A stretch of DNA of 64,000 nucleotides, taken from Eublepharis macularius (taxonomy: Eukaryota; Chordata; Lepidosauria; Squamata; Eublepharidae). Shown in pieces: positions 1 to 9,838 of this stretch; within the stretch, counting starts at the first letter, position 1; each line of letters begins with the position of its first letter. The DNA lies in contig NC_072791.1 of NCBI RefSeq assembly GCF_028583425.1, positions 9,629,868-9,693,867 of the forward strand. Direction: 5' to 3'. The notes under the pieces were generated by a model. It saw only the letters and a list, made by a program, of their open reading frames with translations. It did not search any database and was not told the origin of the DNA. Position numbers and translations under genes: made by a program.

Positions 1-44
1 TAACTTGCAATACAATCAAAAATTAAAATCCCTAAAATTTCCAT

Positions 45-212
45 CGAGTGACACCTTAGAGACCGACAAGATTTTCAGGGTGAAAGCTGAAAGCTCCCAG
101 ACTCTGATTCTCGAAAGCTCACATCCTGAAAATCTTGTTGGTCTCTAAGGTGCCACTGTACACAAATCCTACTGTTTTACTGCAGACCAACATGGCTACC
201 CGCCTAAAAGTA
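45..212. repeat. Palindromic (foldback) retroposon copy 1, decayed
   Basis: The two arms, near 50-80 (accttagagaccgacaag) and 131-165 (cttgttggtctctaaggtg), are inverted copies of each other. The tail near 181-205 (gcagaccaacatggctac) is the same tail seen in the copy at 25.1-26.2 kb. The centre keeps a CTGATTCTCGAAAGCTC remnant, but the hammerhead-like core found in better copies is not intact here. Family assignment is by comparison with the other copies in this window. Confidence 0.75.
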
Positions 213-258
213 AAATCACAATAACAGCAGCCACTGATGAAAAACATAATATTAAGAT

Positions 259-699
259 CAGGGCTCATTTCGAGGGGGAACGTGCGGGAACACAGTTCCG
301 GCAGTTCCCCAAAGAAGTCACATGTCAGGTGGCCCCGCCCACCTGACTCTTGGCCATTTTGGGCCCGTTTCAGCCTGGATTGGGGCCGAAACGGTCCGGA
401 TCAAGCCTCAGATGGGTGGTGGATCACTCTTCCACTCAGCAGCAGCCCGATCCTGACCATTTGGGGCCCCTTTTTGCCCATTTTCAGCCCCTTTTTGCCA
501 TTTTGGGTCCAATTTCGGCCCTGAACGGCCAGGATTGGGTCCAAAACATCCGGGATAGGTGATGTCAGGGGGTGTGGCATATGCAAATCAGTTATGCCAA
601 TGACAACTTCCGGTGATGTCAAGGAGCATGGCATATGCTAATAAGCTATGCTAATGAGCTATGCGTTCCTCCAGCTCTTTTTCTATGAAATGACCCCTG
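259..699. mobile_element. Non-autonomous hAT-type DNA transposon (CAGGGSTCATTTC family)
   Basis: The left end reads CAGGGCTCATTTCGAGG and the right end, read inward, CAGGGGTCATTTCATAG, giving imperfect terminal inverted repeats. The flanks attaagat (251-258) and ataaagac (700-707) match 6 of 8, as expected of an aged 8-bp hAT target duplication. Inside are runs of a short GGCCATTTTGGGxCC-like unit and no transposase. Related copies lie at 21897-22299 (better duplication) and 23283-23480. Confidence 0.8.
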
Positions 700-759
700 A
701 TAAAGACTAAAACCAGCAGCAGATAACTGTACCGGATTAAAAAGAAAAAATATATAAAT

Positions 760-1060
760 CTGCTTCAAATATCATTAAAGTGGGGTTAAATACCAAAGAC
801 AGGGTTGGCCTAAAAGCAAACTTTAAACGGATCAAAAATGCTTGGCAGTGAGTGGGGGGCAAATCTTCACCTGGCTTCAGGTGAGCCTCAGTAGAGAGGG
901 AGTTCCAAAAGTTTGTGCTGTTGCCATAAAGGCCCCTTCTCTGGTGTTTGCCCGCCTACCTTCAGCCAGAATGTATGAGAGAAAGCAATCTTTCAGGAAT
1001 CCTGACCCAGGCTGTGTAGGGCTTTATATAGATGGACACCAGCCCTTCTGATTAAGTTTG
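760..1060 (-). mobile_element. L2-like LINE 3' fragment
   Basis: The stretch gagagggagttccaaaag...aaggccccttctctggtg resembles the antisense of the L2-type reverse transcriptase tail seen more clearly at 13.9-14.2 and 16.0-16.4 kb. The reading frame is degraded. Assignment rests on this similarity only. Confidence 0.5.
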
Positions 1061-1495
1061 TAAGTAAAGCAGCAACCAGGGTAAACCCCACCCTGAGGTG
1101 GGTGGGGGTGAGAGAGCTAGAAGCTGTGACTGACCCAAGGTCACCCACCTGGCTTCAAGTGGAGGATTGAGGAATCAAACCCGGTTGTCCAGATTAGAGT
1201 CCTGCGCAGGGCTTTTTTTCTGGGAAAAGAGGTGGTGGAACTCAGTGGGTTGCCCTCGGAGAAAACGGTCACATGGCTGGTGGCCCCCTGATCTCCAGAC
1301 AGAGGGGAGTCTAGATTGCCCTTTGCGCTGCTCGGTGGCGCGGAGGACAATCTCAACTCCCCTCTGTCTGGAGATCAGGGGGCGGGGCCACCAGCCATGT
1401 GACCATTTTCAAGAGGTTCCGGAATTCCGTTCCACAGCATTCCTGCTGAAAAAAAGCCCTGGTCCTGCCTCTCTTAACCACTATACCAAACTGAA
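1060..1495 (-). mobile_element. tRNA-type SINE (antisense), split by a hAT element
   Basis: The left part (1076-1206) carries ctgaggtgggtgggg, gtgactgacccaaggtcacc and ccagattagagtcctgcg; the right part (1470-1495) continues with ctcttaaccactataccaaactg. Joined across the insertion this is the same SINE family as at 12618, 31992 and 50413. The insertion site carries a gtcctgcg / gtcctgcc duplication, so the SINE predates the hAT. Confidence 0.85.
1207..1461. mobile_element. Non-autonomous hAT-type element (CAGGGCTTTTTTTC family), copy 1
   Basis: The ends are CAGGGCTTTTTTTC and its inverted complement. The inner part is nearly palindromic around ctccagacagaggggag / ctcccctctgtctggag. The flanking 8-mers gtcctgcg (1199-1206) and gtcctgcc (1462-1469) match 7 of 8. 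It sits inside a SINE. Two further copies are at 47817-47992 and 62648-62958. Confidence 0.85.
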
Positions 1496-1688
1496 CCCAA
1501 TCCTTAGGTGGGAGCACAAATCCATTCAGAACTGGTTGATCTTGCAAACCTTGATTCATCATATAATCAACCAGCAAGGCCTCAGTCCTTATCTGAGAGT
1601 TACTAGCCTTCATCAGCCATTGAGGACCATCTGCCCTCTTGCCTGAGGCACCTGAAAAAGCAGGGTAGGACCTTCTGGAGGTTTCATG

Positions 1689-2396
1689 TTAAATAGCACG
1701 TGAGTCAAGGTCGAGTCCTGTAGGATAACCATGTTTCAATGGCCAAGAAGGTGGGCAATTGTCTCCCAGTTGCATCTTCCAGAACCAAACACGAAGGACC
1801 AGAACCTGTGCAATATGGCACCTTCTCTCCCAATTCTCAGCCCCACCAAGCGGTCCTTGAAGAGAAGACATCCTTCTCTTGCTTTCGCTGCTCCCAGCAG
1901 GCCAAAGTGCAGCCATTATGCCAGCACCGAGGTCTCCATCCGGTCCTGGCCCTGGTGCTAGGGGCTGAGCTCTCTCCTCACACCATTGCAAGAACATGTG
2001 CGCCCAGGCTCTGTGAACCACAAGTCCCAATGCAGCAACTTCTCCCTTAATTGAACAGACCAATTCACTCCTGGATGTCGGGTTGACGGTCATGGCTTTA
2101 TTCTTCGGAGCGTTCTTCCAGCTGAGGCCTGTTTGAATCCATCTCTGCCTGCCTGTAGGATTATGATTCCCCAGTCTTTGTGGCAGGAGCATGCACCATG
2201 GGAAGGGCATTAGAAACTCCAGGCACTCACTCTTTCCAGTCTCCTTTCTCGGATGATACATGAGCAACAATGCTATTGCCAAGGCAAGAAAGATGAGCAA
2301 GGATTCTTTGACACGACCTACAATGCAGCCGGCAGGAGCAAGGGAACGCCAGAAACATCTTGCTTTCCCCTGAAAGACGGACCAAAAGGAGGACAA
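1689..2396 (-). other. Unexplained 235-codon open frame, not recognised
   Basis: This is the longest uninterrupted frame in the window. Its N-terminal third contains a hydrophobic run (SLLIFLALAIALLLMYH) after a basic stretch, which would suit one membrane segment. The rest is Trp- and Pro-rich without a motif I recognise. The start is ATG at 2394-2396; a GTGAGT that could serve as a splice donor lies after the RKETGK codons, so part of it might be an exon. No known repeat family is obvious here. It lies about 8 kb downstream of the TMEM260 stop. It may be chance; I assign no function. Confidence 0.2.
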
Positions 2397-2399
2397 GGC

Positions 2400-3136
2400 G
2401 AACGAGCCATCTCACAGCGACTCAGAAGACGCCTACCTATCATTCCAAGCGTCAGCCCGTGCAGAATTTTGAACCGGAAGAAAACCTGTGACCACAGTTG
2501 GGGAACATCGTTTTAAGAGATCAATAAAGCCTTCCTCTTTAGGTGCTTAATTCATCATTAAAAACATTTCTATTTTTGCCTTGCTATCTAACCTAGGCTT
2601 CCCCCCTGCAAAAAACGACAAACTTTGGACACGAACAGTAAAACGAGACAAAGCAGAATGCAAGTCCAACCAACAAGTCAGAAGGAATAACAGACTTCTG
2701 ACACCAAATGCAGACTCAAGTTAATCCTGGAATGTGAAGCGGTCCCCAAAATATCTTCTTCTTTGATGATCTTTCACCGCACCTAAGATGGTGAAGCAGG
2801 TAACGGATGGGCTGTGAAGAACAATGCACTCCTGGATAGGTTTGGAGGCAGGACAGTGTTTTATTTAGGGATGCTACCAAATTCCACACTCCCGTTTCAA
2901 CTCAAAAATCCCAGTTGTGGTTTCCTTCTTTCCTTTGGGCATTTTTTTAAAAAAAAGTTTTGTTTATTATAAAGAAGATACAAAATTACATCAACACAAA
3001 ATGACACTTAACAGACAACAGTAGAAAATTTGCTGGGACACACAAATCTGGCAGACAACAGACTGTGCCTTGTTAATAAAATTATACAGTCCTGACATAA
3101 AAAATTGTATTCTTTACACACTTGCCTTGAAAACCT

Positions 3137-3190
<54 letters not shown>

Positions 3191-4015
3191 CGATACATTA
3201 ATATCCTAATAAAATCCACAAATTCACACCAAACGTCAAGATATTTCACGTTTGCTTCTTGTCTGTTAAAGGCCACTCTTTCTTTGACTGTAAGGTCTAA
3301 CGTTGCTTCACTCCTGTGTGTACATTAAACATGCAAGTCTTAAATTTAGCATTTTTTCCCCTTCATACTGAATTTTTTCACATAATCACTCAGGATTGTA
3401 TGCTAGCACTCTGCCCAGCTAAAAGCGCCAGAGGAAGGATCTTTGTGTCCGTGGTAGGCGCTGCCATTATATCAGTAAAGTGGTAAAGTATGACCCACAA
3501 TTTTTCATATTATTTGTATGTCAACTGTATATAAAAGGCACGTAACATACAAATTACATTAAAATGACCTTAATCCAACACAGAGCCACCAAGAACAAAA
3601 ACTGATGAAATGAAAAGAATGAGTGACTTTTTTTTTAAAGCTCCCTGAAAAAGGGACTATTCACCAATCTTTATTTTTACCATATATTACTTTCAGCAGT
3701 TGGAAGTGCTTAAGAAATTTCTCATTCCAGAAAAAGATCGAACTACTTTCCTATGGGTGTACAGCAACCCTGAAAAACTGGAGAACATTGGTAAAGAATA
3801 TGCTGTAGAGGAATAAACCGTTTAAGTTTATTGTAGCAAAACAGGAATCTGGCGAGACCTTAATGATTAACAAGATTTATTTGTTTCGAAGCTTTGCACA
3901 AACCTTATAGCCCACTTCAACGTTATCCAGTATGCAGATGTAGGACCTGTTGAACAATAGGTGGATTTGTGGTCTTTTAATATACTAAAATACTGATTCT
4001 GTGAAATTGGGCAGA
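2400..4015. other. Intergenic stretch without recognised genes
   Basis: 2400-2940 shows nothing recognisable. From about 2940 a T/A-rich tract (ttttgtttattataaag) starts something resembling an antisense LINE 3' end, but I cannot assign it. A CA microsatellite interrupts it at 3141-3186. 3190-4015 is AT-rich single-copy-looking sequence. Confidence 0.5.
3141..3186. repeat. (CA)n microsatellite
   Basis: About 22 uninterrupted CA units. The minus-strand frame across it codes only for alternating Cys-Val and is not a gene. Confidence 0.97.
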
Positions 4016-4094
4016 TCATGAGAGGGAGGGCAGGAAGGGTTACATCAGTGCTTAGTTCTCGTGGCTCCTTCTTACATGCCCAGGGTAATGCCCA

Positions 4095-4275
4095 TCGCCA
4101 CTTGGGGTCCGGTAGGAATTCTCCCCACGCCAGTTCGGCTAGAGATCCTGACGGTGTTTTGCTATTTTCTAGGAATGGAGCAGGGGTCACTGGAGGTTTT
4201 TTGGGGGGAGGTAGGTGTACAGGGGGTTGGACTAGATGACCCTGGAGGTCCCTTCTATCCCTATGTTTCTATGAA
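4095..4275 (+). mobile_element. CR1 LINE 3' end
   Basis: Contains ccagttcggctagagatcctgacgg and the characteristic CR1 terminal block gggggttggactagatgacc followed by tggaggtcccttctatccc. Only the 3' untranslated end is present. The same block recurs at 32940-32985. Confidence 0.85.
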
Positions 4276-4284
4276 AATGTCCAT

Positions 4285-4530
4285 GGCTTAAGATAGCTGG
4301 GGAACGTAAATCTGGTCCATGCTTGAACACAGGCAGCTGCCGTATGTGGACGAGTCAAGCCATTAGGGCAGTATTGCCTATTCTGACAAGCAGGACCTCT
4401 CCAGGGCCTCAGGTCAAGATCTTCGACACCTACAGCTTGATCCTCCTGAAGAAGATGCCAAGGACCGAACCAGAGGCCTTCTGAAAGCAAAACAGATGCT
4501 CTGTCACTAAGCCACAGCCCTCCGTGCTTT
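4285..4530 (-). mobile_element. tRNA-derived SINE (antisense)
   Basis: The right end tgctctgtcactaagccacagc is the reverse complement of a tRNA-like promoter head (GCTGTGGCTTAGTGACAGAGCA). The body cctctccagggcctcaggtc matches the family copies at 8183 and 27148. It is diverged. Confidence 0.75.
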
Positions 4531-4840
4531 TGCCTACATTTGTCTACTCTTTGGCTGGATATGCCAAGCTGCTAGACCTGATTAAATGGCTAGTTGGCAC
4601 GGCTTAAGTTCTGTTCTAGTACAAAGCAATAGATGAGCACATGGTGTGAGTCTAACTCAGCCCCGGTGCTATGCGAGACTCATGAGTAAGGCTCACTGAA
4701 CTCATCAGGACTTAATTCTGAGCAGCCAGGGAAGGGTTGCAAAGGTGCCATTGTTTTTAAAAGTATGTGACTTTAAAGGCTAACATTTTAAAAGCTTACT
4801 TAAGTTTGCATTTTTACACACTATTGAAGCCTCCATAAGC

Positions 4841-4868
4841 TTCTCTCTCTCTCTCTCTCTCTCTCTCT
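4841..4868. repeat. (CT)n microsatellite
   Basis: About 13 CT units in an otherwise AT-rich stretch. Confidence 0.95.
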
Positions 4869-5029
4869 TTGAAAAAAATGCTTTTGTGGAGGGGATAAGG
4901 TAAAAAAAAAACTTTTTTTTCCCTTCTGGGGTCCCTTCCCATGGAGAAGTTACTTTCAAGTCAGTGAAAGTCCTTGGCCCATGATTAAAAGTCTTTGCCA
5001 ATTAGCCCTCAACAGCTCCCATTCAAACC

Positions 5030-6480
5030 CCCCTTCCTCTCCCGTTCAAGACAAGTAGGACACTAATAAGGCCTCGATAAAAGGGCAAAAGGCACCGAGA
5101 CAGCCAAAAAAGGGATTAATGAATCTCCTTGGTTTACTCGTCTTTCTAACAGCTGAACTGTTACATCTATTGATGCTCTTCAAAAGGGCCCGCTCAGAAC
5201 CCCGCAGGCTCCAGCGGGCATCTTCAAACCACAGTGAACGGGAGGGAAAGAGTGTGTGTCCCCCCCCCCCCCCGCCGGGGTCACGCCAAAACCAACAAAG
5301 GCCTACCAATCAGGTAATGAAACATCAACTAGGCTTCCCCCCACCCCAACACCTTCTCGCTCTCTCCCCCCACCATCCAAACCCCCAGCAGGCTGACAAG
5401 GGGCAAATTCAGGTTGGGCCTGTGCAATGAAGATCTTGTCAAGGTCTTCTCTTGAAGGACTTGGGTGACTGGCGTGTCACTCAAAAAGCTCCCCCCCCCC
5501 GGCACCCCTTCCTGAAGCCCTCCACGGCTTACGACGTCACAAAAGGACACTCCAAAACAGATGCCTACATGGCATCCTGTAGCACTTTTTAAAAGAGAAT
5601 TAGGGGTTTTAATTATGGCCGTGGTCTGAAAAGGAGCCTGGTCGGGTCTGTAGGAGGCCTTTGATCGAGGGCCTTCGCTAACACAATGGCGCGGAACTCT
5701 GGCTGCTCCTTGTAAGGGGAAAAGGGGGCGCTTTTCTCTCTCTCCCTCTGAATAGCTCACCAGTGATCTTTGAATGCAGGCAAGCTCCGTACCCTCCCTC
5801 TTCATTAAGCAGACATTTCTATACAGGGGCCCATGTAGCACTCAGGAGTCTAGGAGCTACACAATTGGAGGGGGGGGGGAGAGAATCTCTACAGACTCTG
5901 GGCTCCTACTTAGGAAGTGCTGAAGGACTCCGAGTGACTTAATTCATTAAAACAGGTTGCTATTAATTAACTGTCATAATCGAAGAAAGAGCCATTATTT
6001 GCATTTCTCAACGGCGTTCCCTTTCGTTCGCGCTCAGAAAAGATTCTTGTAACCAAAAAAAAATTTTTTTTTTGAATTTTTTTAAGGGGGGAAGAATGAA
6101 AAGAGAAAGAGGTGGGGAGGGGGAGAACCAAAGCCACCTCCCCTCGAATTCTCCTTTTCAGAACGAGGGCAGCAGGAGCCGCAGCTAATTACAAGGACCA
6201 GATCACTAAAGAGAACAAACCGGGAGGTGAAAACACAAATAGGAAAGTAATTAGGAAAATGCAAAATGGTGTTTACTTGGCAACCGGTTTGTGCAACTGA
6301 GACGAATGGAACTGTGCAGGCCGCCCTCCACTCCTTTGATAAACTTCACAAGGCCAGAGCTCCGAGAGGGCTACCAAAATTAAACTCCTACCCGTTGGCA
6401 CCTTCAGCCATCTCTTGTTTCACCCAGTGGCTCCAAAGGGTTCAGTTTAGCCCAAGCCGTTCCTAAAGGAATCAGCAGGC
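5030..6480. promoter_or_regulatory. Repeat-poor, probably conserved non-coding block
   Basis: No transposon fragment is recognisable over about 1.4 kb, unusual for this window. The densest part, 5935-6300, carries several homeodomain-type ATTA cores (attaattaac near 5960, gctaattaca near 6185, gtaattagg near 6246) and an octamer-like atttgcat at 5998-6005. No coding exon with matching splice sites is seen. It lies on the side of TMEM260 where OTX2 is found in other vertebrates, so a long-range enhancer role is an inference, not shown by the sequence. Confidence 0.4.
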
Positions 6481-7400
6481 CTCAGGCTGAAAGCAGCGGA
6501 TGATGAAAAACTTCACTGTGCCCACGTTGGGTGATTTTCAGCTGCAATTATGAAACAGGATTTGCTTTTCTGAATGAACTTGCGTCCTGTCATGTCAAAA
6601 GACTCAGGTTTCATTCTCATGCACGTGTGCGCGCACACACAGAGTATTGCTTAAGAAGCACTTATCGCCATGTTATGTGTTTGCCACATATTGCGGTTTC
6701 ACCCTCATTCAAGAAAAGCCAGGTTATTTATTAGGAATGCTCACAAAATTCTCCGTCCCAATTTCATCCTGTCTTGTTGGCCCAGTTGTATCAATCTCTT
6801 TGCTCTCTCCCAATTTTTTTTAATTTCAAATTTTGTGCAGATGGGATGTTTGACAAACCCTCTGGTTCTTTCAGTTTATTTGCATCACATTTCCCCCACC
6901 TCACCGCAGGTTACCAATGCACACCAGTGCATGAGCATGCTGCTGAAAACACACTGCACCAAAAAAGAACCTTGCTGCAAAAACACAACTGAAAAGCACT
7001 GCAAAGCAGAAACGTGTGGCAACAGATGAAAGAGCCCCCAAAGCAATGTTAACATGATGTGCTTGTGTGCCCTGATGAAATATGGTGCACAAAAAGAGGA
7101 ATCTTGATGTGATGGCGCACAAAAGAACTTAGGCGTATCAATAACATGGAAGGGGAAAGACCTTGCAGACGAAGGAGTGATGAGCCCTTTGTACCGTTTC
7201 CAGAATTCCATTTTGGAACTTTTCTGTGTACAATTTAAAGACAGGGTTGAGCAGAACAAATGAGGAATGGGAGAAATCCAATCACATCAAACAGACTTCT
7301 ATGCACTCCATCTTCTTCAGCGCCTCTCTGTTCTGACCAACAGTGGCTTTCCAGGGCCTCATGCAGAGAAAGATCTTTATTCCCAACCTGCCTCGTGACT
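6480..7400. other. Intergenic stretch without recognised genes
   Basis: Short open frames on both strands lack recognisable domains or splice context. The purine-rich 6900-7240 part repeats words such as tgcaccaaaaaa and gcacaaaa but shows no clear repeat unit. Confidence 0.4.
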
Positions 7401-7447
7401 AATGGGGGGGGGGGGGCGCGACGCGATGTGTGCTGCCGAAGCGGTAT

Positions 7448-7513
7448 GTGCTCGCTTCGGCAGCACGTATACTGAAATTGGAATGATACAGAGATTAGCA
7501 TGGCCCCTGCGCA
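7448..7513 (+). pseudogene. U6 spliceosomal RNA pseudogene, 3'-truncated
   Basis: The first 66 bases follow U6 from its first nucleotide: gtgctcgcttcggcagcac, tatact, aaattggaa, gatacagag, attagcatggcccctgcgca. Relative to the usual U6 it lacks a few bases in the ACAGAGAAG segment and stops after the TGCGCA stretch. The missing 3' domain and damaged ACAGAG box rule out a working gene. Directly upstream (7431-7444) gtgctgccgaagcg is an inverted copy of the U6 5' hairpin, so the 5' end was partly duplicated head to head. Confidence 0.9.
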
Positions 7514-7592
7514 TTGCAACTAATTGGGACAGAACCTAGGATCTTTGGCATGGAATGCATGTATGCCACAGCTGAGCTATGGTTCCTCACCT
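7514..7592 (-). mobile_element. SINE fragment fused to the U6 pseudogene
   Basis: Reversed, this reads agctcagctgtggcatac...cctaggttctgtccc, a diverged tRNA-like head (A and B boxes). It abuts the U6 sequence without a spacer, so the two form a chimera. Confidence 0.55.
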
Positions 7593-7800
7593 AGACCGCA
7601 CCTTAAAGACCAACTAGATTTCCAGGGTACGAGCTGAGAGAGTCAGAGCTCCCTTGGTCAGATACCTTTGCCTCTGATGAAGGGAGCTCTGACTTTCGAA
7701 AGCTCATACCCTGGAAATCTAGTTGGTCTTTAAGGTGTAACTAGACCCAAATATTGCTCTTCTGCTACAGACCAACACAGCTGCTCACCTGAAACTATCA
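7590..7800 (+). mobile_element. Foldback retroposon copy with hammerhead-like core
   Basis: The left arm caccttaaagaccaactag and right arm ctagttggtctttaaggtg are inverted complements about 130 bp apart. The tail ctacagaccaacacagctg matches the other copies. The centre contains the hammerhead-like segment at 7674-7709, listed separately. Confidence 0.85.
7674..7709 (+). ncRNA. Hammerhead-ribozyme-like core (foldback copy, 7.7 kb)
   Basis: CTGATGA (7674-7680) is followed by GGGAG (7682-7686) pairing with CTTTC (7693-7697) as stem II, then GAAA (7698-7701) and GCTC (7702-7705, NUH site). The bases directly flanking the core do not pair well as stem I, so this copy is probably inactive. Confidence 0.5.
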
Positions 7801-8182
7801 TCCAGACTGGTTCTCCATCAGAGGAAATGCTTTCAGAACCTCATACGTTTCTGTCTCTCATTCTTCCATTGACATATCCCAGTTGGTCTGCCAAAGTGAT
7901 TCCTCATCTCCATCAAGCGCAAATACAACACAAAAGTTGCAAGCCAGAAAAACCTTCCCCGTTTAGATACAAGCTGTGATGGATCAGGCAGGGTATATAT
8001 TTTGTAAAATAAATGTTAAAATAGATCAACATACGGCCGCTGGTACCCAAAAGTGATACGTAAGGCTTACTCGAGGATCAGTATAGTAGTTAATTATGTA
8101 AAGGACTGAGAAGTTTTCTGGAACTCAGCCAGCATTCTTTTCATCACAGCTAGTGCCCAAACAGTCAGGAATAAGGAACGAA

Positions 8183-8370
8183 GGGGATGTAGCTCAGTGG
8201 AAGAGCCTCTGCTTTCCGTGCAGAAGGTTCCAGGTTCAATCCCTGCCATCTCCAATTAAAAAGACCAAGCAGTAGCTGATGTGAAAGACCTCTGGAGAGC
8301 AGCTGCCAGTCGGTATGGACAATGGACCAAGGGTCTGGTTCAGGATAGGATAGATTTGTGAACTGGCGCC
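8183..8370 (+). mobile_element. tRNA-derived SINE
   Basis: An A box (tagctcagtgg, 8190-8200) and a B box (ggttcaatccc, 8233-8243) mark a tRNA-like head. The body has gatgtgaaagacctctgg, gagcagctgccag and accaagggtctgg. It is one of the cleaner copies and defines the family for 4285, 8840, 27148, 27915 and 63148. Confidence 0.92.
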
Positions 8371-8839
8371 TTCCTTGTTGCGATGAGACACATCTAGTCG
8401 CTCCATCACTGCTGGATAGGAGAAGTTGCCATGCCAAGTCAGACCACGGGCCCATCTTGTTCAATTCCGCCTGCTCTGACTGGTACACAGACCACAGACA
8501 GAAGCTGTTCCTATCTGGGATCCTTCAACGGAAGAAGCCAGGGGTTAAGCCTGGGATTTGCTTGCCTGCAGAACAGAAGCTCCACCAAGCTTAGGATCCT
8601 CCCTGTAGAAGACCCCTGAACAGTGCAGTTGGCCTCAGACATGGGCTTGGGTGTGCGTGCAACCTCATTCACAACCCCCATGCTCAGCGGTAGCCAAGAC
8701 GGGGCTCAGAGTTCCTTCCTCTCCCGAGTTTTAAAAGTTGGGGTGTTGCCCTCAAGGTAATGACTTTGCCTGACCTCTGAGCCTTGTTACGGCATCACCC
8801 ACTGCCTTGTTTTCACTTCCCTGCCTCGGGAAAGGAACG

Positions 8840-9035
8840 CACATGAGACTGCCTTATCCCTTTTGGTCTATCGTGGCCAGTATAGTCTACTCATACTGGT
8901 AGCGCCTCTCCAGGGTCTCAGGCTGAGCTCTTTCACCCAATCCCTTAAACTGGAGATGCCAGGATTTGGATCCGGGACCTTCTGCAGGTGAAGATGCTCT
9001 GCCACTGAGCCACAGCCCTTCCCCAGTCCTGTCTC
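8840..9035 (-). mobile_element. tRNA-derived SINE (antisense)
   Basis: The reverse complement of the 8183 family: cgcctctccagggtctcagg, ctggagatgccagg, and the inverted head tgctctgccactgagccac at 8996-9014. Confidence 0.9.
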
Positions 9036-9189
9036 ATGGACTCGTTGTAGGACCGGTGTCAGCACGGGTAGGAGAGCTACATCGCTACGGCTCGTGACAC
9101 AGAAAGTTCAAATGAGTCAAAGGCATTTTTGGACTGACTGCACAGGTAATTTGTCTCCTGATCCACCCTTCAGGGAACTAAAAGCAGCA

Positions 9190-9360
9190 CACATGGTTCT
9201 TCGCGTATTATGCCCACAACCACCCTGTGAGGTAGGTTAGGATAACAGTGACTGTCCCAAAGCCAACCGGTGTGCTTCATGGCCGAGTAGGGATTTGAAC
9301 CAGAATCGCCCAGGTCCTAGCCTGATACTCTAACCACTCTTCCACACTAGTTCTCCACTT
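9190..9360 (-). mobile_element. MIR/CORE-like tRNA SINE (antisense)
   Basis: caccctgtgaggtaggttagg, gatttgaaccagaatc and actctaaccactcttccac are the antisense core and tRNA-like head of the SINE family also seen at 12870, 16640, 32535, 39555 and 43535. Confidence 0.8.
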
Positions 9361-9429
9361 ATTCAACAAACTTTTCCTGTGCAGAAACGCAAACGCAGAT
9401 GTGGACTATCAAACACAAATTTCAGCATC

Positions 9430-9740
9430 TGAATTTTCGGTAGGAGCGACGACAGCCTTACCAGGGGAAATAACTCTCCCCCAAAATAATAGAACTTGAG
9501 GGCATCTGACAAAACCGACAGGCAGTAAATTCAGGAGAGACAAAAGGAAACGCCTCTTCACGCAACGAGCGATTAAAATGTGGAATTCGCTGCCAGAGAA
9601 TGTAGCGATGGCCGGAGGCAGACACAGCTTTAAAAGAGGGTTAGACGGATTCACGGAGGAGAGGTTTGTTGGGGGCTTCGAGCCACGCTGACTGTGGGGA
9701 CACTAACTGTGGCCTGGGCTGATCTTGGGGCCGAGAGGGT
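9430..9740 (+). mobile_element. CR1 LINE 3' region
   Basis: ggcagtaaattcaggagag, cacgcaacgagcgattaaaa and tggaattcgctgccagagaa translate to the FARSNxxxWNSLP-like tail typical of CR1-type elements. The frame is not preserved. A further CR1 terminal piece (ctggtctagatggcccactgg) lies at 10350-10370. Confidence 0.75.
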
Positions 9741-9832
9741 TGGAATCCATAGGAGGCTGGAGACGGGGCATCCCTCCCTGTGTCCATGCCGGCAAGAAGT
9801 CCACAGAACCAAAAGGTGCAAATAATGCCAAC

Positions 9833-9838
9833 ATTTAT
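9833..9838 (-). promoter_or_regulatory. TMEM260: Possible TMEM260 polyadenylation signal
   Basis: AATAAA on the minus strand about 740 bases downstream of the TMEM260 stop, one of few candidates in the expected range. Only transcript data could show that it is used. Confidence 0.25.

Noticed and set aside
3082-3276. Cys-Val repeat frame
   Set aside because: Translation of the (CA)n microsatellite.
5329-5841. 170-codon minus-strand frame
   Set aside because: Low-complexity Pro/Gly/Arg runs, no domain, no splice context; it lies in a probable regulatory block.
8183-8255. tRNA gene
   Set aside because: A- and B-box sequences are present, but the rest continues as a SINE body and no cloverleaf closes; the same holds for 27148 and 63148.
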